Of a DNA stretch of 64,000 nucleotides, positions 8,887 to 17,525 are shown piece by piece. The DNA is from BOG-1155 sp963717985 (lineage in GTDB: Bacteria; Desulfobacterota; Syntrophorhabdia; Syntrophorhabdales; WCHB1-27): contig CAVQYC010000003.1 in the NCBI GenBank assembly GCA_963717985.1, positions 682,001-746,000 of the forward strand, read 5' to 3'. Below the pieces are notes generated by a model. That model was not told where the DNA came from, ran no database searches, and was given only the letters and a program-made list of their open reading frames with translations. The position numbers were made by a program, and so were the translations under genes. How positions within the stretch are numbered: position 1 is the stretch's first letter; each line of letters starts with the position of its first letter.

Positions 8887-8936
8887 GGCCCCCTAAATTT
8901 TTGTTAAGGCTGGCCTGTCGGCCCCCTTAATTTTTT
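8887..8936. repeat. Imperfect direct repeat in the spacer before the diguanylate cyclase gene
   Basis: GGCCCCCTAAATTTTT (8887-8902) recurs as GGCCCCCTTAATTTTT (8921-8936), flanked by AACGGG and CCCGTT in inverse orientation. It could be a stem-loop or a protein-binding site ahead of the gene at 9084; no known motif is recognised. Confidence 0.35.
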
Positions 8937-9083
8937 CCCGTTTCGGGCGAAAACCTTACTTATAAGGCTTTGGCTCTCTTTGTTCTCGAAAGAGGTATAG
9001 CGCCTTATTAAGGGGAAAAACGTCATGAAAGGGGAAACAATGGGTGCAAGAGTGTGTGTCTATTTATCACGACGAAAGGCGCC

Positions 9084-12000
9084 ATGACTACACCGACAGA
9101 AACATTCGGGCCCGATACGCCCCCGTATAACAGCAAGATCATCCTTGGCTATGTAAGGTTCGCCGAGCGGCGCTGCGCCGGCGTCAATATGAACGAGGTA
9201 TTGGCCTATGCCGGGATAGAGACCTACCAACTCGGAGATGAAGATCATTGGTTCACCCAGGCGCAGATGGATCTCTTTCAGGAAAAACTGGTAGAGCTCA
9301 CCGGGAACGTGGATATTGCCCGTGAGACAGGCAGGTACGCCGCGTCCTCATCATCTATGGGGATCATAAAATATTACGCTCTCAGCTTCGTGAACCCCCT
9401 GAAGCTCTGTGAGATGATAGGGAAAACCGCCAGCTTTTTTACCAGGTCGGTCGTCTGGGAAGCAAAAGAGACCGGTCCCCGCACGGTCGAGATCACCGTG
9501 ACCCCGAGGCCGGGCGCACGTGAAAAACCGTTCCTGTGCCAGGGCAGGATGGGGTATCTCGAAGGCATCTCCGAACTCTTCGGGCACAGGTTTCCCCTGA
9601 TCGAGCAAACCGAATGCGTCTTCCACGGCGGCCGATGCTGCCGGTACGTCATGACGTGGTCCAGGTCCGGGTCGGAGGCGTGGAAAAACGCAAGAAACTA
9701 TCTTGCCCTCTCTCTCCCGGTCCTGTCCGCCGGCCTTTTCTTGGTTTCCACTCCGGGTATCTCTGCCGCTGCCATGCTTGTGTTATTGGCCGTCGTCCTG
9801 GCGCTGTCGGCCAAGGCCTGGCGCATGGAAAAAAACGAATTGTGCTCCGCGATAGGGAATCTGAGGTCCGCGACAGAGACGCTCATCGAGAAGACAGAGG
9901 CCCATCGGAACCATGACCGGCTGGTGCAGGATATAGGACACATTCTGACCAGGCAGAAGAGTATCAAAGGCATCCTGCAGGAAGTAGTGCGGGTACTGGA
10001 AGAGCATTTCGATTACGACCGCTGCATGATTCTTTTGGCCGATAAAGAGAAGCGCAGCCTCAATCTCAGAGCGACCTTTGGATACCCTGAAGAACTGGTG
10101 CCTGCCCTGCGGGATAGGGGCTTCACGACCGAGCCGGAATCACGGTCGTTTCTCGTGCGATGTTTCCGCGAACAGAGGCCTTTCCTCATCAACAACGTGG
10201 ACGAGACCGGGGACCTCCCGGCGTTTTGCGTGGAATTCACCAGGAAAACCGGGACAAAAGCATTCATCTGCTGCCCAATAGCGTGCGCCGACGACGCTCT
10301 GGGGGTGCTCGTTGTCGGCAATGTGAAAACAAAACGCCCCCTGCTCCAGCGAGACGTCGACCACCTCACGCGGATGGGCCGGCAAATCGGCGTCAGCATC
10401 CGGAACGTCACGGCCAGACGGGCGGAAAAGGCAGCCAGGGAGAGCGAGGCCCGATTCCGCGCCGTCGTAGAGAAGTCGGGCGAGGTCATCGTGCTCACCG
10501 ATGCCCGGGGAAACTTCGTGTACGTCTCCCCTCCGGTGACCGCAGTCTTCGGTTACTCCCCCGGGGAATACTACGGGCAGCACTGGTGCACACTCGTCCA
10601 TCCCGACGATTGCGGACCCCTGGAAGAATTATCGGCCTGGCTGCACGCAAACCCAGGGGAGACGAAGGACATCGTGGTACGCGTCCGCCATAAAGACGGC
10701 GCCTGGCGTTGGGTCGAGATCACCAGCCGCAGCCTGCTGGCCGAGCCGGGCGTGCGGGCCCTCGTCTCGAACGCGCGCGACATCACCAACCGGAAGATTG
10801 CAGAGGAGACACTCAGGGAATCGGAAAACAAGTTCAAGCACCTGGTGGAAGAATCGTCGGTCGGCGTCTATCTGATCCAGGACGGGGTTTTCAGGTACGT
10901 CAATTCGGAGTGCGCCGAGATCCATGGATGCAACGCGGCCGAGATGGTGGACTGCATGAGGGTCGCGGAAATGATACTTCCGGGAGACGAGCCTTCCGTC
11001 GAAGAAAGGGCCTGGTGGGCGGTCGGCCAAGACCGATGCCGGAAACGGCAATTCAGGGTACTCACGAAGACCGGGGAGATCAGGCACGTCGAAACCTACG
11101 CCACCCACACCATGTACCAGGGCCGGCGCGCCGTCATAGGGACGATACTCGATATTACGGACCGTAAGGCTGACGAAGAAGCGTTGCGCTGGAAAACCAC
11201 ATTCCTGGAGGCCCTCGTCAAATCCAACCATGACGGGATTCTCGTCATCGACAGTCAGGGGCGGAAGATCATGGAAAACCAGCGCACTATGGATATATGG
11301 AAGATCCCCGAAGATGCCGTCACCGAAAAACAGCGGATGGCGCATTTCAAGAGCATGGTCAAGGATCCCGAGCCGCTCCGCGAGAAGATTGTCTACCTTA
11401 ACGACCATCCGGACGAGACCTTGCGCAGCGAGATCGAGCTCAAGATAGGCACCATCGTCGACGTCTCTTCATCTCCCGTCGTCGGCGAAGACGGGAAGCG
11501 TTACGGGAGGATATGGACCTTCCGCGACATCACCGAGCTGAAACACTACTGGGACATGCTGGTAGACCTCTCCACAACAGACGGACTGACCGAGCTGGCG
11601 AACAGGCGACGCTTTGACGAGTTCCTTGAGAGGGAATGGCGCAGGGGTCTGCGCGAGGAATCTGCCCTGTCGCTCATTCTCATGGACATCGATTTCTTCA
11701 AGGAGTATAACGACCACTACGGGCATCTGGCCGGAGACGACTGCCTGCGTCACGTCGCGGGCGTCCTCGGAAGGCTGGTGCAGCGCCCCGGTGACCTTGT
11801 TGCCCGTTACGGGGGCGAAGAGTTTGCGTGCATCCTCCCGGACACCGACCAGGAGGGGGCGACAGAGCTTGCGGGCAAGATCATGCAGAGCATAAACGGC
11901 CTCAACCTCCCCCACGTCGCTTCCCGGGTCGCAAGCCATGTTACCTTAAGCTTCGGCGTGGCAGCAATGGTCCCGGAAAGGGGGCAATCACCGTCGGAGT

Positions 12001-12101
12001 TGATCCGCCTTGCCGACCATCTCCTTTACTCCGCCAAGAACGAGGGGCGCAACCGGGTAAAGTGCTGGCGGCAAAAAACAAAGCTAAAAAGGGCCTTTTG
12101 A
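9084..12101 (+). CDS. Diguanylate cyclase with V4R-like, GAF and PAS sensor domains
   Basis: A 1005-residue signalling protein. Residues 1-200 resemble the V4R/heme-NO-binding-like ligand domain (ending in ECVFHGGRCCRYVMTW). A two-helix membrane segment follows (about 210-245), then a GAF domain (about 290-440), two or three PAS domains (about 455-830; ITNRKIAEE and ITDRKADEE close two of them) and a C-terminal GGDEF domain. The active motif is YGGEEF (about residue 908) and the inhibitory I-site RPGD lies five residues before it, so it should make c-di-GMP and be product-inhibited. I chose ATG 9084 (AAGG upstream) over a GTG at 9054. Two c-di-GMP riboswitches in the window are possible downstream targets. 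Confidence 0.88.
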   Translation: MTTPTETFGPDTPPYNSKIILGYVRFAERRCAGVNMNEVLAYAGIETYQLGDEDHWFTQAQMDLFQEKLVELTGNVDIARETGRYAASSSSMGIIKYYALSFVNPLKLCEMIGKTASFFTRSVVWEAKETGPRTVEITVTPRPGAREKPFLCQGRMGYLEGISELFGHRFPLIEQTECVFHGGRCCRYVMTWSRSGSEAWKNARNYLALSLPVLSAGLFLVSTPGISAAAMLVLLAVVLALSAKAWRMEKNELCSAIGNLRSATETLIEKTEAHRNHDRLVQDIGHILTRQKSIKGILQEVVRVLEEHFDYDRCMILLADKEKRSLNLRATFGYPEELVPALRDRGFTTEPESRSFLVRCFREQRPFLINNVDETGDLPAFCVEFTRKTGTKAFICCPIACADDALGVLVVGNVKTKRPLLQRDVDHLTRMGRQIGVSIRNVTARRAEKAARESEARFRAVVEKSGEVIVLTDARGNFVYVSPPVTAVFGYSPGEYYGQHWCTLVHPDDCGPLEELSAWLHANPGETKDIVVRVRHKDGAWRWVEITSRSLLAEPGVRALVSNARDITNRKIAEETLRESENKFKHLVEESSVGVYLIQDGVFRYVNSECAEIHGCNAAEMVDCMRVAEMILPGDEPSVEERAWWAVGQDRCRKRQFRVLTKTGEIRHVETYATHTMYQGRRAVIGTILDITDRKADEEALRWKTTFLEALVKSNHDGILVIDSQGRKIMENQRTMDIWKIPEDAVTEKQRMAHFKSMVKDPEPLREKIVYLNDHPDETLRSEIELKIGTIVDVSSSPVVGEDGKRYGRIWTFRDITELKHYWDMLVDLSTTDGLTELANRRRFDEFLEREWRRGLREESALSLILMDIDFFKEYNDHYGHLAGDDCLRHVAGVLGRLVQRPGDLVARYGGEEFACILPDTDQEGATELAGKIMQSINGLNLPHVASRVASHVTLSFGVAAMVPERGQSPSELIRLADHLLYSAKNEGRNRVKCWRQKTKLKRAF

Positions 12102-12150
12102 AAGATAAGGGACTCCCCGATCGGAGAGCCCTCAGCGAAGGTGCTTTGGT

Positions 12151-12179
12151 ATAGGTCCTATAGGACTTATACGACCTAT
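12151..12179. repeat. Inverted repeat (ATAGGTC...GACCTAT)
   Basis: A 7-bp perfect outer stem, ATAGGTC (12151-12157) and GACCTAT (12173-12179), encloses a CTATAGGAC palindrome. It lies 50 bases after the diguanylate cyclase stop. There is no U-run, so a role as terminator is uncertain; it looks like a dispersed palindromic element. Confidence 0.45.
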
Positions 12180-12237
12180 CTTTAAGACCTGTGGTTTTCT
12201 CTTGACGCACGGCGCGGCGCCGTACTGAGACTTTCTC

Positions 12238-12579
12238 ATGGAAAAAGACGAATGGGGTCGTGATCCTTCCGTGCGCTTCATGCGGTCCGTCTTTGCCGCT
12301 ATAGAGGCGACGCAGAACCGTTTCCTCGATGGGCTCGGCGTCAGCCGCCTCGACAACAGGCTCCGTCAATGGCGCAAGATGGCCCTCCATCTCTTCGAGA
12401 AGAATTGGGCAGTCGCCGCCAGACGTGGGATGCCGCTGGCCGAAAAAGACGCGGCCGATCTGTACCTCCACTGCCTTGCAAAGGTGCTCGGGACGCGGGG
12501 GATCGAGGCGCCGCGCCTGTCCTTGCCCGATAACCCTGCCGTGGTTAGCCTGCTCTCGGGAGACGAGGTGATACGGTGA
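12238..12579 (+). CDS. Hypothetical protein, pair member 1
   Basis: A 113-residue soluble protein, rich in charged helices (RLDNRLRQWRKMALHLFEKN) with no signal peptide and no family that I recognise. Its last codons overlap the start of the next gene (stop at 12577-12579, GTG at 12576), a strong sign that both are real and translationally coupled. No clear ribosome site precedes the ATG. Codon use is GC-rich, like its neighbours. It might be a small adaptor or a toxin-antitoxin-like pair with the next gene, but nothing in the sequence shows that. Confidence 0.6.
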   Translation: MEKDEWGRDPSVRFMRSVFAAIEATQNRFLDGLGVSRLDNRLRQWRKMALHLFEKNWAVAARRGMPLAEKDAADLYLHCLAKVLGTRGIEAPRLSLPDNPAVVSLLSGDEVIR

Positions 12580-12911
12580 TACGGCTTCGTCTTTTCGGCC
12601 GCTGCCGCATCTATCACGATCCGGTCAGTCCCGTGCTGCGGGCCCCGGCCCAAATCGGGTGGGACGCGTGGTTCCGCACTATCGACCTCGTCACGCCGCA
12701 GCCTTTGAAGGGAGAGGAGCTCTTGCGCAGGACTCGGGGCTGGTGGACTGTCGAGTCGGATGACGTCTCCGCCCTCGTCAACCAGTACGGCCGCCTGGTG
12801 GTCGGAGAAGAGGGCGAGCTGATGGTCGAATGCGCGGACGACGAGACCATGGACGCCCTCAGCCGCGCCCTCCTTGAGAAGTTCGGCGATCAAGTCCAGC
12901 TCGCGCCGTAG
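12576..12911 (+). CDS. Hypothetical protein, pair member 2
   Basis: A 111-residue protein that begins with GTG inside the stop of the preceding gene. It holds a Trp-rich centre (GWDAWFRTIDL, RGWWTVESDD) and an acidic end (DDETMDALSRALLEKFGD). I do not recognise a family. The coupled arrangement argues for a joint function with the preceding gene. Downstream, a separate promoter appears to serve the HNH gene, so the pair may form a two-gene unit. Confidence 0.6.
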   Translation: MIRLRLFGRCRIYHDPVSPVLRAPAQIGWDAWFRTIDLVTPQPLKGEELLRRTRGWWTVESDDVSALVNQYGRLVVGEEGELMVECADDETMDALSRALLEKFGDQVQLAP

Positions 12912-12954
12912 CGCCGCGTTGCGGGACCGTCGCGATGGCCCTCTCTCGCTATTC

Positions 12955-12983
12955 TTGACAACCACGCGGAAAAGCGGTATTTT
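12955..12983 (+). promoter_or_regulatory. Sigma-70-like promoter for the HNH endonuclease gene
   Basis: TTGACA (12955-12960) and TATTTT (12978-12983) are 17 bases apart. The expected transcript start is only a few bases before the ATG at 12993, so the message could be leaderless; no ribosome site is visible there. Confidence 0.5.
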
Positions 12984-12992
12984 CAGACGGTC

Positions 12993-13505
12993 ATGGACCG
13001 GACGCTTCTCCTCAACGCGACCTTCGAGCCTCTCGCGGTCGTCTCCTGGCAAAAGGCCGTCACCCTCATGTTCCTCGACAAGGTCGAAGTGATCAGGGAG
13101 TACGACAGGGAGATAAGAAGCGTATCGGCCGTCTTCAGGCTGCCCGCGGTGATCAGGCTCCTCCGGTTTGTCGGGAACAAGCAGATCCAGGTGCGCTTCT
13201 CCAGAAGGAATGTGTTCCTCCGCGACAACTATACCTGCCAGTACTGCGGCGAGCAGTTCGAGCCCAGGTATCTCACGTGCGATCATATCATGCCGAAATC
13301 GAGGGGCGGGATAACGGGGTGGACGAATATCGTCACCTCCTGCATTTACTGCAACCTGAAAAAAGCCGACAAGCTTCCTGAAGAAGTGGAGATGGTCCCG
13401 AGAAAAAAGCCGGGCCGCCCGAGCGGTTCCTACGTGCTTATGCTGCATCTCGGCGCCGGGCCGCTCCCCGACCATTGGAAAGACTACGCGTTTCTGAGGG
13501 ATTAA
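12993..13505 (+). CDS. HNH endonuclease
   Basis: A 170-residue protein with a C-terminal HNH nuclease domain. Visible are a zinc-binding CQYCGE pair (about residue 81), the catalytic LTCDHIMPKSRGG and WTNIVTSCIYCNLKKAD, giving two CxxC pairs around the His-Asn core. The N-terminal half (LLNATFEPLAVVSWQKAVTL) is the conserved extension of this stand-alone subfamily found in many bacteria; its biological role is not established. It is followed within 3 bases by the HIT gene. Confidence 0.88.
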   Translation: MDRTLLLNATFEPLAVVSWQKAVTLMFLDKVEVIREYDREIRSVSAVFRLPAVIRLLRFVGNKQIQVRFSRRNVFLRDNYTCQYCGEQFEPRYLTCDHIMPKSRGGITGWTNIVTSCIYCNLKKADKLPEEVEMVPRKKPGRPSGSYVLMLHLGAGPLPDHWKDYAFLRD

Positions 13506-13507
13506 AG

Positions 13508-13999
13508 ATGAAAAAGATATGGGCGCCGTGGAGGATGGAGTACATTGCAGGCACAAAAGACGGGGGCGGGAACAAGTGCTTTCTCTGCATTGAGCCGGCA
13601 TCCGATGAGACGTCGCTCGTACTCGCGCGGAAACACGCGGCCTTTGTAGTCATGAACCGCTACCCCTACGCCAACGGCCATGTGATGGTGGTCCCTGTGA
13701 GACACGTGGGGCGGATCGACGAGCTGAACGACAGGGAGCTTCTCGACATGATGGGTCTGGTGCGCACCCTTTCGTCCGTGCTCAGGGAAACCGTCCACGC
13801 AGAGGGGCTGAACATAGGGATCAACATGGGAAAGCCGGCGGGCGCCGGGCTTGAGGAACACCTGCATATCCATGTGGTCCCCCGCTGGGTCGGCGACACC
13901 AACTTCATGCCGGTGCTGGGAGAGACGAAGGTAATCTCCGAGCACCTCTACGAGACATACCGGAAGCTCAAGGAAAAAGTGGATGAGAAGCTTCTTTGA
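13508..13999 (+). CDS. HIT family nucleotide hydrolase/phosphorylase
   Basis: A 163-residue histidine-triad protein. The catalytic triad motif is EEHLHIHVVPRW (about residue 115), with the nucleotide-binding NRYPYANGHVMVVPVRHV in the N-terminal half and a CFLC pair near residue 23 that often binds zinc. The start is ATG 13508, two bases after the HNH stop, with GAGG upstream; a start 33 bases earlier would overlap that gene. Members hydrolyse or phosphorolyse dinucleoside polyphosphates or AMP-type substrates. It overlaps the nucleoside phosphorylase gene by 17 bases, which suggests coupled nucleotide metabolism. Confidence 0.88.
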   Translation: MKKIWAPWRMEYIAGTKDGGGNKCFLCIEPASDETSLVLARKHAAFVVMNRYPYANGHVMVVPVRHVGRIDELNDRELLDMMGLVRTLSSVLRETVHAEGLNIGINMGKPAGAGLEEHLHIHVVPRWVGDTNFMPVLGETKVISEHLYETYRKLKEKVDEKLL

Positions 14000-14729
14000 C
14001 CCTTCCGCGCCCGTGCTGACGCCGGCGGACCTCGTGCTCGCCTTTACGGGCGCGGCGCCGGAAGCGCTCCTCCTCCCGCGGAGGGCGGTCATCGTCTTCA
14101 CCCCGGCCGACCTCAGCCGGCTCGTGAAAGAGACCGGGGCGGAGCCCGTGCCCCTTTGGCAACCCTTCAAGCGCCTCTACAGGCCCCGGGGAAGGCAGAC
14201 GGTCCTGGCGAGGTCCCGGATCGGCGGACCCGCCATAGCTGCCCTTGTCGAAGAACTCGCCGCTTTCCGTGTGCGCGAATTCTGTTTGTGGGGCTACTGT
14301 GGAGGGATCAGCGCAGACGTCTCCGTCGGGGACGTCATACTGGCGACCGCGGCGTTCAGGGAAGAAGGCGTTTCCTCACACTACCTTGAAAGCGAAGACG
14401 AGCTCGTGGGGTCGGAATGGGCGGCCCAATGGGAGCTGCCGTCGAAAAAAGCCCGCATTCTCGCAGGTAAAGTCTGGACCTGCGACGCCCTTTACAGAGA
14501 AACGGCGGAGAAGGTTGCCAGGTATGCAGAAAGAGGTGTGCTCGGCGTTGAGATGGAGGTGGCCTCTTTCTATGCCGTCTGTGAGCAGAAGGGTCTTAAA
14601 GCCGCCGCGTTCCTCGTCGTATCCGATGTTGTCCGGCCCGACGGGTGGCAAAGCGGCTTCAAGAGCGCACAACTGCAAAAAGGGGCCGCGAGGTTATCGG
14701 CCTATATCAGAAAATACGTCCTCGCTTGA
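13983..14729 (+). CDS. Nucleoside phosphorylase (PNP/UDP family)
   Basis: A 248-residue member of the purine/uridine phosphorylase superfamily. Motifs are FCLWGYCGGISADVSVGDVI (phosphate and nucleoside site region, about residue 98), ACDALYRET-like TCDALYRET, and GVLGVEMEVASFYAVCEQKG, whose Met-Glu pair contacts the ribose. The substrate cannot be set from sequence; the divergent N-terminus differs from classical Udp or DeoD. It starts inside the end of the HIT gene. The gene ends ahead of a large inverted repeat that probably ends transcription from both sides. Confidence 0.8.
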   Translation: MRSFFDPSAPVLTPADLVLAFTGAAPEALLLPRRAVIVFTPADLSRLVKETGAEPVPLWQPFKRLYRPRGRQTVLARSRIGGPAIAALVEELAAFRVREFCLWGYCGGISADVSVGDVILATAAFREEGVSSHYLESEDELVGSEWAAQWELPSKKARILAGKVWTCDALYRETAEKVARYAERGVLGVEMEVASFYAVCEQKGLKAAAFLVVSDVVRPDGWQSGFKSAQLQKGAARLSAYIRKYVLA

Positions 14730-14732
14730 AAA

Positions 14733-14796
14733 GTCAGGAGTCATCAGTTTTTTCTTTGCTCTTCACTCCTGACTGATGACTCCTGACTGATGACTC
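14733..14796. terminator. Inverted repeat between convergent genes, likely bidirectional terminator
   Basis: A perfect 16-bp stem: GTCAGGAGTCATCAGT (14733-14748) with its complement at 14772-14787, loop of 23 bases. The right arm belongs to a tandem run of the unit CTGATGACTC (14764-14796). It separates the phosphorylase stop (14729) from the minus-strand gene that ends at 14801. Related units recur near 29566 and 36100. Confidence 0.6.
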
Positions 14797-14800
14797 GCCT

Positions 14801-14956
14801 CTACTCTCCGGCGTCCGGCGTGTCGAACCTGAGCAGGTAGGCAAAGATCTGGATTATGGACGCGTTTTTCGAGATGGCGTGATTATCGCCCGCCAATGCC
14901 TTGATCCGCTCCGCGCTCTTTTCTATGTTCTTTATCTCGTCCCTGATCTCGTCCAT
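14801..14956 (-). CDS. Small conserved-looking 51-residue protein coupled to the PaaK-like ligase
   Basis: A 51-residue protein with a predicted N-terminal amphipathic helix (MDEIRDEIKNIEKSAERIK) and a hydrophobic middle. Its ATG overlaps the TAA of the ligase gene (TAATG), so it is probably translated by reinitiation after the ligase. I do not recognise the family. The tight coupling suggests a partner or regulator of the ligase, but this is inference. The gene is shorter than usual ORF cut-offs and could easily be missed. Confidence 0.6.
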   Translation of the reverse strand: MDEIRDEIKNIEKSAERIKALAGDNHAISKNASIIQIFAYLLRFDTPDAGE

Positions 14957-16266
14957 TAGTGGTCACCTCTCATGTCCTTGAACCGTTTTGCCTTGAGGTC
15001 ATACCTGGGCAGGCTGCCGGCCGGCTCCACCTTCACCTTGGCCGACAGGTTCGTCTTTATCTTGTGCCTCTCCGCAAGCCTTCCCGCAACCGCCGCCCCG
15101 GCCTCTCCCGACCCGACCTTCGGGTCAAGCTCTATCCGCAGGGTGATCTGGTCCATGATGTCCTGCCGGGTCACCACGATCTCATACTCCACGATCTCCG
15201 GAAACTCCGATCTGACAAGCTGCTCAACGGTCTTCGGAGAGAAGAGAACGCCCCGGATCTTCCGTATGTCGTCCACCCTGCCCACAATCTCCATCAGCTT
15301 ACCCGAAGTCCTCCCGCACTCACACTCGGAAGGCCCCTTGATGGCGACGTCGTTCGTATTAAACCGGATCACGGGGAATGACCTTCTGCCGAGCGGGGTG
15401 ATCACGATAACGCCGTGCTCGCCTACCGCCACCTCTTTCGAGAGGGTCTCCCGGTCGAGCAGCTCAACGAGGAAGAAGGGCTCGATTAGGTGGAGACCGT
15501 TCTGGGCCTCGCACATGCCGGCAAAACCGCACGTCTCCGTGCTGCCGATATGGTCGAACATCTTGCAGTTGTAGGTCGCCTCGATCCGCTTGCGGGTCGC
15601 TTCGGGCAACGGCTCGCCCGCACCCAGTATGCGCTCTATGCCGAAAGATTTCGGGTCGATGCCCATTCCCATCGCCTCCTGGGCGATGTTGAGCGTGTAG
15701 GTCGGGGTCCCGGCCATAGCATTGACCTTCATCTCGATGATCTTGTTGACCCTCCCTTTTGTATCGAGAGCGCCGCCGGGAATTACTTCGCATCCCAGCT
15801 TTTCCGCGGCGTAGTGCGCCTCCCAGAAGGCGACGTACACATTATAGCCGAAGGGGAGGAACACGCGGTTCCTCGGCCTGAAGCCCGCCATCCAGAGTAT
15901 ATGGCACCATGACTCGATTCTCCACTGCCAGCTCTCGTAGGACTCCGGGACATAGACCGGCCTGCCCGTGGTGCCGCTCGTCTGCCGGAAGGTCGATACC
16001 TCCTCGATAGGCACGCCGAGGAGCCCTCCATAGGGAAAGGGGTCCACGTTCTCCTGCCACTTTCTCAGCTCTTCCTTGTAAGTGAAAGGGACTTTCCTGA
16101 CGTCCTCAATTGTCCTGATCTCCTCCGGGTCTATCCCTTGCAGCTTTTCCGCGTAGAGCGGGGAATGGGATTTGGCGTAGGAAAACAGGTTCCTGAAGTG
16201 CGATAATTCGATCTTGTCCAGCTTCTCCCTTGGCAAAGTCTCCGTATAGTTATTCCAGTAATCCAT
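14956..16266 (-). CDS. Phenylacetate-CoA ligase family enzyme (PaaK-like)
   Basis: A 436-residue adenylate-forming ligase of the PaaK type, which activates a carboxylic acid with ATP and CoA. The phosphate loop is QTSGTTGRPVYVPES (about residue 96), the adenylate motif HIGSTETCGFAG (about 240), and the C-terminal hinge KLMEIVGRVDDIRKIRGVLF (about 325). Length is typical. The substrate is not readable from sequence; in anaerobes these enzymes activate aromatic acids. An IclR regulator lies upstream on the same strand and probably controls it. Confidence 0.87.
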   Translation of the reverse strand: MDYWNNYTETLPREKLDKIELSHFRNLFSYAKSHSPLYAEKLQGIDPEEIRTIEDVRKVPFTYKEELRKWQENVDPFPYGGLLGVPIEEVSTFRQTSGTTGRPVYVPESYESWQWRIESWCHILWMAGFRPRNRVFLPFGYNVYVAFWEAHYAAEKLGCEVIPGGALDTKGRVNKIIEMKVNAMAGTPTYTLNIAQEAMGMGIDPKSFGIERILGAGEPLPEATRKRIEATYNCKMFDHIGSTETCGFAGMCEAQNGLHLIEPFFLVELLDRETLSKEVAVGEHGVIVITPLGRRSFPVIRFNTNDVAIKGPSECECGRTSGKLMEIVGRVDDIRKIRGVLFSPKTVEQLVRSEFPEIVEYEIVVTRQDIMDQITLRIELDPKVGSGEAGAAVAGRLAERHKIKTNLSAKVKVEPAGSLPRYDLKAKRFKDMRGDH

Positions 16267-16460
16267 GACTCACCCCTGATCCTTCTTTGATTCAGGCTGG
16301 TTCGCCTGTTCTTTCGGCATCATTCCGGGAGTCCTTGCCCTCCCGCTGGAAAGCAGACCCGTTGCCCGTGCGATGGAATGGGTTTCATTCAATAAAATGA
16401 TGCTCCATAGAGTGATCCTATAGTATGGCGCCCTTCTTGTCAAGGGAAAAAAGAAGGGAC

Positions 16461-17258
16461 CTATTCTGTCCCGGTGTAGCCAGCCTCCCTAGACGTCGCC
16501 CTCGCCGCTGCCACGACCTCTTTCACTATCTTTTTCAGCTCCCTGGATCCCACCAGCGAAAAAAAGAAACCCACTCCCACGGCTGCGACGACCTTGCCGG
16601 TGAAGTCACGGATCGGGGCCGCCACGCCTCCCACGCCTTCCATGGCCATCCCTTCGTCGATGGCATATCCCTTTTCCCGCACCCTCCGGAGCAATGCATC
16701 AAAATCCTCTCTCCTGACAATGGACTTCTTTGTCGTGGCCGTCAAAGGAGTTTTTGCGAGAAGCCTGTCAATTTCCTCCTCCGGCAGATAGGCCATGATA
16801 GCCGGGCCCATCATGCCCCAATACGGAGGACGCCGCCTGCCTATATTCGACGTGAAGGTTATGGCTGCGGCTAAATCCTCCCTCTTGTCCAGGTAAAGCA
16901 GATCGCCGGCATCCAGAACACCGAAGAAGACCGCCTTGCCCAGTTTTAATTGCAACTGTGTGAGGTAAGGGGAGGCAATCCTGGTGAGAGAAAAAGAGGC
17001 GGCGACGATGCTCCCGAGCTCGAACAGCTTCATGCCCAGGGAGTACTGTTTCAGCTCCTGGTCCTGCCTGAGGAAGCCGCACTTGATAAGGGTCGCGCAC
17101 AGCCGGAACACGGTCGCCTTGGACAGGTCCAGTGCGTCCGAAAGCTGGGCCAGGCTCAGGGCCTTTCCCTCGTTGCTGAAAGCCGTCATGATCTGCAGGG
17201 CCCTTTCAAGCGACCTGTTGTAAAAAGCCTCGTTCTTTCCCTCGCGTTTCGTTGTCAT
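16461..17258 (-). CDS. IclR family transcriptional regulator
   Basis: A 265-residue IclR regulator. The N-terminal winged helix is RALQIMTAFSNEGKALSLAQ to ATVFRLCATLIKCGFL (about residues 15-70), and the C-terminal effector domain (about 85-255) holds GDLLYLDKRED and a late GVGGVAAPIRDFTGKVVAAV stretch. I chose ATG 17258 because GAGG lies 4 bases before it; an in-frame start 42 bases upstream adds an Arg-rich tail unlike the family. It precedes the PaaK-like gene by 194 bases, so it probably senses the acid or its CoA ester. Confidence 0.87.
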   Translation of the reverse strand: MTTKREGKNEAFYNRSLERALQIMTAFSNEGKALSLAQLSDALDLSKATVFRLCATLIKCGFLRQDQELKQYSLGMKLFELGSIVAASFSLTRIASPYLTQLQLKLGKAVFFGVLDAGDLLYLDKREDLAAAITFTSNIGRRRPPYWGMMGPAIMAYLPEEEIDRLLAKTPLTATTKKSIVRREDFDALLRRVREKGYAIDEGMAMEGVGGVAAPIRDFTGKVVAAVGVGFFFSLVGSRELKKIVKEVVAAARATSREAGYTGTE

Positions 17259-17525
17259 GTTCCTCGCCCGGTAACCTCCCCTTTCGCGCCGACCCGGCAC
17301 GCGCCTTTCGCATCCGGTCCACGCGGCTGCTTCGTGGTGAAAATCCGCCAGTGGGTTTCACTCTATAAGGTACCATTTCACGAGACAGAAGAAAATAGAA
17401 AATAGAATAGATGCGGGACCGTAAAGTATTCCGGCCCTATTGCCGATAATTAAAAAGACAGCCTTCAGGACCACGACCCTCTACGGGCCGGACGCCTGAA
17501 GTACCGACGCGAAAGGACGGAAACA

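Noticed and set aside
12614..12850. Minus-strand ORFs opposite the unknown pair and the HNH gene
   Set aside because: They follow GC-phase of the plus-strand genes and have no ribosome sites.
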